This document shows positions 1-5,321 of a DNA stretch of 5,668 nucleotides, piece after piece (the stretch's first letter is position 1; each line of letters opens with the position of its first letter). The notes below the pieces were generated by a model. The model was not told where the DNA came from, made no database searches, and saw nothing but the letters and a program-made list of their open reading frames with translations. This DNA is from Spirochaetia bacterium (GTDB taxonomy: Bacteria > Spirochaetota > Spirochaetia > Treponematales > Breznakiellaceae): the NCBI GenBank assembly GCA_025997875.1, contig BNVE01000183.1, positions 1 through 5,668 on the forward strand, written 5' to 3'. Position numbers and translations under genes: made by a program.

Positions 1-1034
1 AAAACGGCGCGCAATCTACCTCCAGGACTAGTAAATAATGAAAAATAGCATATTCCATTATCTAAACTTGGGTCTACAAATACAAATGTGTCACTGATTA
101 TTTTGATTTTGCGAATTTCCAACTGTTTATGTGCTTTTATCCTGCTTAATGGCTCTTCTCCCCTGTTTTTTATTATTACATTTTCTATGTAGTGCTCTGA
201 TTTTGCATTTACCAAAGATTCGGTTAAATTATAAATTTCAAAGTCCTGTGACATTTCTTGAAGCATATTCCTGTAACTGCTTATAACATATTCATCCCAT
301 ATGTCTGAGATTAAGATTTTAACCTTTTTATTGTTGTCGGCTAATAATGTATCAACCATGGACAAAAAATTATTTTTCTGTTCAGATCGTGTCAAATCGA
401 GAATAAAAGAGTGATTCAAACCCGCAAAAAACAGGTTTTGCTTGTAAATTGAAAAGACTGACGGTATCGACAAATTCGATTCACCGATTGCGTTCATATA
501 TTTTACTTGTTTATAGTAGTTGTTAGGAACTGGCTTGTGACGTTGTATAATGTCTGCAAGACCACTCTCATATCTACCCCAATTTGTGTGTATTCGGTTT
601 TCATAACCATCACTTTCAGTACACAAGATGCTTATGGAAATTTTCTTTATTAGATTGATAATACCATCCCTGTCAATACTTACCGCTTGAAACTGTGAAA
701 GTGGTGGATTTAAACGCTTTAACATTTCGAAAGAAATATCAACAAGCACCACATATAAATTCTCATTTACTTTATTTACAAGTCCGCCACATTCAAAAGA
801 AACCCAGGGCTTCTCTATATTTTCAGCGGTTATACAAACAATGCCAAAATCACTGCTTGATAGTCTTGAAAATATCTCTTGAGCAAAAAGATTTCCAACA
901 CCAATCCCTGATGAAATAAATGTGTCAATATTGTCCCTGAATAACATATCAAGGATTTCATCCCTTATATATGAGACAATCTCATGACTTAAACTACCAG
1001 ACCAACTCAAAAATCCCTGTTTTTTGTTTGACAT
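1..1034 (-). CDS. TIR-domain protein, probable NADase-type defence effector (3' end beyond window)
   Basis: The reading frame is open from an ATG at 1034 to the window edge, giving 344 residues without a stop. The start has a GGGGG Shine-Dalgarno (1040-1044) five bases upstream. Residues 7-85 read as a TIR domain: strand A is GFLSWSG (7-13), the BB-loop region is around DTFISSGIGVG (37-47), followed by helix AQEIFSRLSSS, strand GIVCITAEN (64-72) and PWVSFECGGL (76-85). The glutamate E81 in that last motif sits where bacterial and SARM1-type TIRs carry the catalytic glutamate of NAD+ cleavage. The part after residue ~195 (FFAGLNHSF at 202-210, KILISD at 239-244, FVFVDPS at 317-323) vaguely resembles phospholipase-D-like or DUF5919-like sensor domains; I cannot assign it. 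The gene is much more AT-rich than the rest of the window, which suggests horizontal acquisition. Family knowledge suggests NAD+ depletion in anti-phage defence, but no partner gene is visible. Confidence 0.85.
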   Translation of the reverse strand, partial: MSNKKQGFLSWSGSLSHEIVSYIRDEILDMLFRDNIDTFISSGIGVGNLFAQEIFSRLSSSDFGIVCITAENIEKPWVSFECGGLVNKVNENLYVVLVDISFEMLKRLNPPLSQFQAVSIDRDGIINLIKKISISILCTESDGYENRIHTNWGRYESGLADIIQRHKPVPNNYYKQVKYMNAIGESNLSIPSVFSIYKQNLFFAGLNHSFILDLTRSEQKNNFLSMVDTLLADNNKKVKILISDIWDEYVISSYRNMLQEMSQDFEIYNLTESLVNAKSEHYIENVIIKNRGEEPLSRIKAHKQLEIRKIKIISDTFVFVDPSLDNGICYFSLFTSPGGRLRAV

Positions 1035-1125
1035 ATTATCCCCCAATATAACCATGCGATGACTTTAATAACCAACGATTATTTTTGGAAAGTCATTCCG
1101 CACACACTTCTTTCTACATCTTTTT

Positions 1126-1147
1126 TATACGCAATAATGGGCGTATA
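1126..1147. repeat. Inverted repeat, 7-bp arms
   Basis: TATACGC (1126-1132) and GCGTATA (1141-1147) pair perfectly around an 8-nt loop. A run of six T's (1121-1126) ends at the left arm, and neither strand has a T-run after the hairpin, so it is not a classical terminator. It is the outermost of four inverted repeats in the gap between the TIR gene and the CsgG/LpoB-like gene. Confidence 0.6.
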
Positions 1148-1159
1148 GCCATCTACTCT

Positions 1160-1180
1160 GATGGTGCCAGGCACCCCATC
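1160..1180. repeat. GGTGCC-A-GGCACC palindrome
   Basis: GGTGCC and GGCACC flank a single A, and outer GAT/ATC bases extend the symmetry after a two-base offset. The centre is too tight for a stable RNA hairpin unless inner pairs open, so it is better read as a DNA palindrome. Palindromes of this GGTGCC/GGCACC type recur between genes in a number of bacterial genomes, sometimes associated with REP-like families. Whether it is repeated in this genome cannot be seen from one window. Confidence 0.45.
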
Positions 1181-1197
1181 GTTCCCCCAAATTTTCG

Positions 1198-1236
1198 ACC
1201 GCCTTCGGCGGTATACCCCTTTAAATGGTTAAAGGG
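1198..1236 (-). terminator. Tandem hairpins after the CsgG/LpoB-like gene
   Basis: Reading on the minus strand, eight bases past the TAA stop comes a perfect 8-bp stem, CCCTTTAA/TTAAAGGG, with loop CCAT (1217-1236). Four bases later comes a GC-rich 6-bp stem, ACCGCC/GGCGGT, with loop GAA (1198-1212), then a weak CGAAAATTT tail. The position fits transcription termination of the three-gene operon, but the T-run is poor. The first hairpin could instead be the cruciform expected just past a retroelement target site (see findings). Confidence 0.45.
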
Positions 1237-1244
1237 TTTAATTG

Positions 1245-2324
1245 TTAAAAAGCCCGGACGGCACGAACACAGTGAGTACCATTCTTGCTGTTGTAGTTGA
1301 GCTGACTGCCATTGCTGAAATTCTGGCCCCACGCGCCACCAATATTGTTCTCCGACGAGGACCAGTACTCTGTCACAAACGTTCCGCCTAATCCCGCTAC
1401 TTTAAGATTGTAATAAATAAGATTCAGCTCGTCCTTATTGGGTAGGCGCCAGCCACCCAATCCACCGCCTCTGTAATTATTTGCAGTAGCCACCGCAGTA
1501 TTCCAATTGAACTCACCTAAATCAATACTACATTCTTTATATTTACCACCCTGTGCATAAAAAACTGTTCCTCCGCCGGGTCCTTGTTCACCTATTAAAT
1601 AATCATTGTTAAAAACCATATCAACTATACTCCGCGATTTTATTTCCACATTCTGCTTCTTTTCCCTTCCATTGGCGAACTTGAACACAACCGTATACGT
1701 ACCGGGCTTATCTATCTCAATCGTATAGGTATCAGTACCCCACATGGTGGCAATTTCTTTCCCATTAAAAAACAACGTACCCGCTTCCTCTGCCAGTACC
1801 TTTATCCCTATCCCTGTGGTAGATGTCCCGCCGCTCTGTACTCTATTTGTCGTTGTACCTGAAGCTACTCGCTGGGTAATGGTCGTAATAAAACCATCCA
1901 TTTTGGTGGCCGCTTCTTCGATAGCGTTTAGGTACATCGGTGCCCCGCCCATTATTTCCAATGTATTAACGTCCAGCAGCGAAGCAGTTACCACGATCAT
2001 TGCGCCGAGTTTTTGCACCTGACCACGCACCACCCAATCAGCGTTGGCGGCTTTGCCGAGGCTCGCTGTTTTTGTATCGTTGGATAGGTCGCTCATTTGA
2101 AAACGGTGTTCATTCATTACGGCTAAAGTGTTTCCGCGAGTATACACGCGGGCTACATTTTTCGCTTGTAATTCAATCCCGAATATTTCCGCGATTGTTT
2201 CCGCATCGCTTGCGGCGTTCCCGCTTGTCGCGGTAAAAGGCGCAACGGCAACCCTCGCCTGTTGTGCAAAACAGACACCGCACAAAGCCGCAAACATAAA
2301 ACCAAATAAAATCTTTTTCACCAT
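1245..2324 (-). CDS. Exported CsgG/LpoB-like protein with PEGA-like and DUF1566 (C-type-lectin-like) domains
   Basis: This is a 359-residue protein. Residues 1-20 are a signal peptide (basic MVKK, hydrophobic core, cut after CFA before QQ); no good lipobox is seen. Residues ~22-155 resemble the CsgG/LpoB periplasmic fold, with RVAVAPF at the start and later ADWVVRGQVQKLG and VVTASLLDVNTLEI. Residues ~172-240 look PEGA-like (GTLFFNGKEI, PGTYTVVFKF). After GEQGPGGGTVFY, residues ~246-359 form a DUF1566-type domain with GGWRLPNKDELN (290-301), EYWSSSE (319-325) and terminal VRAVRAF. The ATG lies five bases after a GAGGGGG ribosome site (2330-2336) and overlaps the end of the upstream gene by 7 nt, so translation is probably coupled. 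It is the last gene of the operon and probably acts in the periplasm or at the outer membrane; the exact role is unknown. The Asn-rich 3' end looks like a retroelement-diversified region. Confidence 0.85.
   Translation of the reverse strand: MVKKILFGFMFAALCGVCFAQQARVAVAPFTATSGNAASDAETIAEIFGIELQAKNVARVYTRGNTLAVMNEHRFQMSDLSNDTKTASLGKAANADWVVRGQVQKLGAMIVVTASLLDVNTLEIMGGAPMYLNAIEEAATKMDGFITTITQRVASGTTTNRVQSGGTSTTGIGIKVLAEEAGTLFFNGKEIATMWGTDTYTIEIDKPGTYTVVFKFANGREKKQNVEIKSRSIVDMVFNNDYLIGEQGPGGGTVFYAQGGKYKECSIDLGEFNWNTAVATANNYRGGGLGGWRLPNKDELNLIYYNLKVAGLGGTFVTEYWSSSENNIGGAWGQNFSNGSQLNYNSKNGTHCVRAVRAF
1248..1355 (-). other. Candidate variable region of a diversity-generating retroelement target
   Basis: The last ~35 codons (residues 325-359) alternate fixed residues with asparagine codons (N326, N327, N335, N338, N343, N345, N348, all AAC or AAT). 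They also contain residues whose codons are one or two adenine changes from AAY: S340 AGT, L342 CTC, Y344 TAC, S346 AGC, G349 GGT, H351 CAC, C352 TGT. The anchors WSSSE before and VRAVRAF after look conserved. This matches adenine-directed diversification of a C-type-lectin-like domain. The template repeat and reverse transcriptase are not in the window, so the call is inference. Confidence 0.4.
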
Positions 2325-3316
2325 TCTATCCCCCTCACACTCCTCGTAAACTCCCCGCCCAAATCCTGCTCAATATTCCTGAACGCCCGTTTCAGCGCTT
2401 CCTCCCTGCTCTCGGGGTGTCGGAATAGCGGGTATTTTTTCCTGTATGTCACCAGCGGCGTCCCATCCTGCGCCTCCATGGTTATGTCAAGGACAGGCTC
2501 CACCGTATGGTAATTCTTTGTTTCGCTTTCGTTGGCCTGGAAGTTGATAAAAACGGTATAGACGCCCCCTGAATCGGCAAGGAGGAAGCCGTCCCTCCGC
2601 AGTATCTCCGCCGTCTTGAGCGCGATGGTACGGGCGGACTCATCGTTAAGGCTGATAGTCGCGGTAAGGCGTTTTTTGTTCGCTTCTATAGAATTGTCAA
2701 AGCTGGTCACAATAGCGGGTAAAAAGACATAACCGGAGCGCGTATCACTATTAAGCAATACCGCCATGTCCGCGTAATTCGCCGTTACCACCGCAAGCCG
2801 CCGGGCCTCAACCAGTTTCGGTATTGCCGACCGGGGGTTCGGGGTGTTTTCGTAACGTTTCAGCAGCTCCCGCAACGCCAGCGCGTTTGCCTGAATCCGG
2901 GCATCGTACTTTTTTCCCGCCTCCGCCCGGTCGATATAGGCCAGGGCGTGGTACACGCCGGTTTTGTCCCGGTACAGGTCCGCAAACTCCACGCCGAAAA
3001 ATTCCGCCTCGGAACTAATCACGGTATTCTGGGAAACCCGGGTGTTTTCCGCTGCCCCGCGGGCTATGCCCATGGCATCGTTATAGGTGTACAAAAGTGC
3101 CCGGGTGTCCCCTACTTTGGTTTGGAAGAACTGCGAAATCTGGGCCACCGCCCTGGTACGCGCTTCCTCCGCCGTCCCCCCTTCACCGATACCGGCCACA
3201 TACTGTTCCGGCGGGTAGACAAGGCCCCGTTTGGTGAGCCACAGGGGGGCGTCCTGGGCAAAGGCGGGCAGGGAAATCAGGAGTAGAAAACCAAAAACAG
3301 CGGTGTTTTTACGCAT
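2318..3316 (-). CDS. Exported LPP20-like protein
   Basis: I place the start at the ATG at 3316, five bases after a strong GAGGAAGG ribosome site (3322-3329), giving 332 residues. An in-frame ATG at 3334 would add six residues but has no well-placed ribosome site. From the chosen start, residues 1-20 are a signal peptide ending AFA before QDAP, with no lipobox. The mature start, APLWLTKRGLVYPPEQYVAG followed by IGEGGTAEEARTRAVAQISQ, is the pattern of LPP20-family proteins (P-x-W, then Y-x-x-G-x-G, then an Ala-rich helix). A region around residues 195-300 has alternating strand-like segments and is unassigned. The start overlaps the upstream small gene by 8 nt and the stop overlaps the next gene by 7 nt. 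It is probably a periplasmic or envelope protein working with the CsgG/LpoB-like product, since LPP20- and CsgG-type proteins often co-occur. The biochemical function is unknown. Confidence 0.8.
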   Translation of the reverse strand: MRKNTAVFGFLLLISLPAFAQDAPLWLTKRGLVYPPEQYVAGIGEGGTAEEARTRAVAQISQFFQTKVGDTRALLYTYNDAMGIARGAAENTRVSQNTVISSEAEFFGVEFADLYRDKTGVYHALAYIDRAEAGKKYDARIQANALALRELLKRYENTPNPRSAIPKLVEARRLAVVTANYADMAVLLNSDTRSGYVFLPAIVTSFDNSIEANKKRLTATISLNDESARTIALKTAEILRRDGFLLADSGGVYTVFINFQANESETKNYHTVEPVLDITMEAQDGTPLVTYRKKYPLFRHPESREEALKRAFRNIEQDLGGEFTRSVRGIEW

Positions 3317-3491
3317 GAAAACCTTCCTCAGCATCTTTCTTTAAGGAAAATACCTCCGGGTCCCTTGCCGGGAAGTCTTTATGATATTGAATCAGGCTGG
3401 CGGCCAGGATTTTAAGGTGTTTCCGGGCCGGCCGGCTTATTTGAGTCAGCTCAAAGGGCAAATTCCCTATTTTTTGGTTTACTTCTTCCAT
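3309..3491 (-). CDS. Small hypothetical protein, first gene of the envelope operon
   Basis: This 60-residue protein has no recognised domain, signal peptide or membrane segment. The middle is basic and probably helical (SRPARKHLKILAASLIQYHK, residues 19-38) and the C-terminus is acidic/polar (DPEVFSLKKDAEEGFHA). Three facts argue that it is real: an AAAGGA ribosome site (3498-3503) lies six bases before its ATG, a good promoter sits directly upstream, and its stop overlaps the next start by 8 nt. It is cytoplasmic by appearance, unlike the two exported products behind it. It might be a regulator or merely a coupling leader peptide; neither can be shown from the sequence. Confidence 0.6.
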   Translation of the reverse strand: MEEVNQKIGNLPFELTQISRPARKHLKILAASLIQYHKDFPARDPEVFSLKKDAEEGFHA

Positions 3492-3502
3492 AAATAATCC
3501 TT

Positions 3503-3538
3503 TCTAAGACATTTTTATATAACATCTAAGACATTTTT
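3503..3538. repeat. Two 14-bp direct repeats 22 bp apart, probable operator
   Basis: TCTAAGACATTTTT occurs at 3503-3516 and again at 3525-3538, identical in all 14 bases. The period is 22 bp, about two DNA turns, so both copies face the same side of the helix. One copy fills the space between the -35 and -10 boxes; the other covers the end of the -10 and the expected start of transcription. The core TCTAAGA is symmetrical about its central base. A repressor bound here would block the promoter. The divergent XRE protein next door is the obvious candidate, but this is inference. Confidence 0.5.
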
Positions 3539-3543
3539 GTCAA
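3514..3543 (-). promoter_or_regulatory. Sigma-70-like promoter of the three-gene operon
   Basis: On the minus strand a perfect TTGACA (3538-3543) is followed by TATAAA after 18 bases (3514-3519), or by overlapping TATATA after 16 (3516-3521). Transcription would start near 3507, just before the AAAGGA ribosome site of the 60-residue gene, so the leader is very short. The promoter is interleaved with two direct repeats (see next entry). Confidence 0.6.
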
Positions 3544-3574
3544 TAACTCTGAAATGGCTTTAAAGTCCTTTCCC

Positions 3575-3603
3575 TTGCCAAAATTTCACGGTTTAAGTAA
3601 TCT
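3575..3603 (+). promoter_or_regulatory. Possible promoter of the XRE gene
   Basis: TTGCCA (3575-3580) and TAATCT (3598-3603) are 17 bases apart. The -35 matches well but the -10 keeps only the key T-A and final T, so this is a weak call. It is the best-spaced pair seen upstream of the XRE gene. Confidence 0.25.
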
Positions 3604-3657
3604 ATAAAGAGGGGGAAATCCCTAAATTTATGATTTTCAGGGGTCCCTTTGGGTGCT

Positions 3658-4002
3658 ATGTCAACGATTAATGAGCGTGTAAAGGTGGTCCGCAAGCACT
3701 TTAAGATGAACCAAGCCGAATTTGCCGCTAAAATCTATGTCAACAGCGGCTTTCTTTCCGCCCTTGAACATGGCAACAAACGGGTGACCGAACGGGTCCG
3801 CAAACTTATCTCCGTGACCTTCGGCATCAATGAGGAATGGCTCCGGGATGGGACCGGGGAGATGATCGCCGACGAAAACCCCGATTACGAGATTCAGGAG
3901 ATTGTTGAACTCTACAAGCAGCTCAGCCCCTATTTCAAAAATTATTTCCGGCGGCAGTTAAAGGACATTATGGAATACGAGCGGTTGAACAGGAAAGAAT
4001 GA
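3658..4002 (+). CDS. XRE-family helix-turn-helix transcriptional regulator
   Basis: This is a 114-residue protein from ATG 3658. Residues ~5-62 are a Cro/C1-type DNA-binding domain: MNQAEFAAKI (17-26) covers helix 2, NSGFLSALEHGNK (29-41) contains the recognition helix, and INEEWLRDGTGEM (57-69) is the ending common in phage-repressor-like XRE proteins. The C-terminal ~40 residues (EIQEIVELYKQLSPYFKNYF) are charged and probably helical, possibly for dimerisation. An in-frame TTG at 3649 preceded by AGGGG (3639-3643) is an alternative start that would add three residues. The gene diverges from the three-gene operon and is only 4 bp from the convergent ATPase gene. Likely targets are its own promoter and the 22-bp-spaced repeats at 3503-3538; no toxin or prophage gene is adjacent, so the regulated system is unknown. 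Confidence 0.85.
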   Translation: MSTINERVKVVRKHFKMNQAEFAAKIYVNSGFLSALEHGNKRVTERVRKLISVTFGINEEWLRDGTGEMIADENPDYEIQEIVELYKQLSPYFKNYFRRQLKDIMEYERLNRKE

Positions 4003-4006
4003 TTTA

Positions 4007-5203
4007 TTACCCCAAAAGCCAATCCAGGGCGTTTATCTGCCGGATGCCGTTGTAGGAGGCCGGCGGATCATCATCCAGGGTGATGAGGTACTTGGGATTG
4101 TGATCGGAAATTTTATCAAGGGGGGCAAGCTCCCGTTCCAGGGTGGGCTTGTCCCGAACGGTCAGGGCAGCCTGATAATACTCCGGACTGCCGTTCTTTA
4201 CTGCCACAAAATCCACCTCGGCGGCGTCCACTTTGCCGATACACACCTCATACTCCCGCCTGCGGAGTTCCAGAAACACCACATTTTCCAGCATACGGCC
4301 CTGATCGGCGCCCTCGCTTCCCAGCAAATAATAACGGAGCCCCAAATCGGCAAGATAATATTTATCACCTGTTTTGAGGTGCTGCTTACCCTTTACGTCA
4401 TAGCGCCCGGCCCGGTACAGGATGAAGCTGTCCGTAAGGGCGGTAAGATACGTTTCCACCGTATGAACCGAAATTTTTCTGCCCGCGCTGGTCATAGTGT
4501 CGGCTATTTTCTTTGTAGAAGACAAATTCCCGATATTATCAAAAAGAAAGCGGATGACACTTTCCAGCATGAATACATCACTGATGTTTTTCCGGGCCAC
4601 TACATCCTTCAAAACCACCGTATTGAAGATCCCTCCCAGATAATCCCGGATAGCCCCCTGGCTGCCATCCAATTCCAAAGTATAGGGAAAGGAGCTGTTA
4701 AACAGATAGTCCCGGTATCTCCGGGAGAGGTCGGATACCGGTTCGGCGAAAGCGGACACATACTCTTTAAAGGACAGGGGCAGCATGGGGATCTCCACAT
4801 AGCGCCCGGAGAGCAGACTGGCAATTTCCCCGGAGAGCATATAGGCGTTGGAACCCGTTACATAGATATCCACATTATCCCGGATATACAAACCGTCCAC
4901 CGCCCGCTCAAATTCCGGGACCCCTTGAATTTCATCCAGAAAGATATAGTTCATTTTGCCGCTTACCAGCCGCTTTTTAAGATATTCATACAAAGTTTCC
5001 CAGGACAAAAGCTCCCGGTAATCGGGATTTTCAAGATTGAGCGCCTGAATTTGCTCCGCGGCGACTCCATTATCCTCAAGATACTCCCGAAACAGATCCA
5101 AAAGGGTTGATTTTCCGCACCGGCGTATCCCGGTAACGACTTTAATGAGCTTTTTATCCTTAAAATTGATGAGTTTATTCAGATAAGCGGTTCTTCGTAC
5201 CAT
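4007..5203 (-). CDS. AAA-type ATPase with DUF4143 domain
   Basis: This 398-residue protein has the usual length for the family. The N-terminal AAA module has Walker A GIRRCGKST (25-33), Walker B YIFLDEIQ (86-93, D90 and E91) and a sensor-like TGSNA (116-120), then LSGRYVEIPMLPLSFKEY (131-148). Residues ~195-345 form the DUF4143 part: VVLKDVVARKNI, a winged-helix-like stretch, YYLADLGLRYYLLG (282-295), then LENVVFLELRRR (305-316), EVDFV (329-333) and YYQ (342-344). These last motifs resemble a PD-(D/E)xK nuclease-like fold, with E/D and Q in typical places but no clear catalytic lysine. Proteins of this family are widespread, often in several copies per genome, and their function is not established. 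The TAA stop is 4 bp from the end of the convergent XRE gene, leaving no room for a terminator. The gene has its own promoter within a palindrome. Confidence 0.9.
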   Translation of the reverse strand: MVRRTAYLNKLINFKDKKLIKVVTGIRRCGKSTLLDLFREYLEDNGVAAEQIQALNLENPDYRELLSWETLYEYLKKRLVSGKMNYIFLDEIQGVPEFERAVDGLYIRDNVDIYVTGSNAYMLSGEIASLLSGRYVEIPMLPLSFKEYVSAFAEPVSDLSRRYRDYLFNSSFPYTLELDGSQGAIRDYLGGIFNTVVLKDVVARKNISDVFMLESVIRFLFDNIGNLSSTKKIADTMTSAGRKISVHTVETYLTALTDSFILYRAGRYDVKGKQHLKTGDKYYLADLGLRYYLLGSEGADQGRMLENVVFLELRRREYEVCIGKVDAAEVDFVAVKNGSPEYYQAALTVRDKPTLERELAPLDKISDHNPKYLITLDDDPPASYNGIRQINALDWLLG

Positions 5204-5212
5204 AATAGAAAC

Positions 5213-5246
5213 ATCCCTTTATTGCAATGATATGCAATAAAGGGAT
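5213..5246. repeat. Perfect 14-bp inverted repeat over the ATPase promoter, probable operator
   Basis: ATCCCTTTATTGCA (5213-5226) and TGCAATAAAGGGAT (5233-5246) are exact inverted copies around ATGATA. The element covers the -10 box, the spacer and the start of transcription, and ends nine bases before the ATG. Because the predicted transcript starts inside one arm, an RNA hairpin is unlikely, so a DNA operator for a dimeric repressor is the better reading. A related palindrome, TATTGCAATA, recurs at 5310-5319. Confidence 0.6.
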
Positions 5247-5255
5247 AAAAATCAA
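5227..5255 (-). promoter_or_regulatory. Promoter of the DUF4143 ATPase gene
   Basis: On the minus strand TTGATT (5250-5255) and TATCAT (5227-5232) are separated by exactly 17 bases. The -10 box is precisely the 6-base centre of a perfect inverted repeat. Transcription should begin near 5220, inside the right arm, leaving a leader of about 17 bases that carries the AAAGGG ribosome site (5215-5220). Confidence 0.55.
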
Positions 5256-5309
5256 TAGTTTTTACATCATGTTACAAAAACTTTATATTTTTACGAACTT
5301 TTTGTAGTC

Positions 5310-5319
5310 TATTGCAATA
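5310..5319. repeat. TATTGCAATA palindrome related to the ATPase operator
   Basis: This 10-bp perfect palindrome lies directly after the lepA stop codon. It shares ATTGCAAT with 5221-5228 in the ATPase operator. It may be a second, distant binding site for the same protein, or chance in AT-rich sequence. Confidence 0.3.
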
Positions 5320-5321
5320 TT

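Noticed and set aside
1045..1080. Promoter for the TIR gene (TTGGTT with TATATT)
   Set aside because: The spacing is 19 bases and the start of transcription would fall on the ribosome site, so the pair is not credible.
1085..1300. 71-residue plus-strand open frame across the gap and the end of the CsgG/LpoB-like gene
   Set aside because: It runs through the inverted-repeat cluster and antisense to the conserved DUF1566 end, has no ribosome site, and its protein resembles no domain.
3638..3653. Overlapping AGGG/CCCT and CCC/GGG symmetries at the XRE start as an operator or RNA switch
   Set aside because: Arms are only 3-4 bp and mutually exclusive; too short to support a call.
3649..4002. 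XRE gene plus ATPase as a toxin-antitoxin pair
   Set aside because: They are convergent rather than co-transcribed, and the ATPase has its own promoter; no toxin fold is visible.
4100..5110. 336-residue plus-strand open frame
   Set aside because: It lies fully antisense to the DUF4143 ATPase, whose Walker motifs are intact; the long frame is a by-product of that gene's codon use.
5257..5282. AT-only hairpin AGTTTTT/AAAAACT as lepA terminator
   Set aside because: The stem is seven mostly A-T pairs with a large imperfect loop and no clear T-run at the right distance; such matches are expected in AT-rich gaps.
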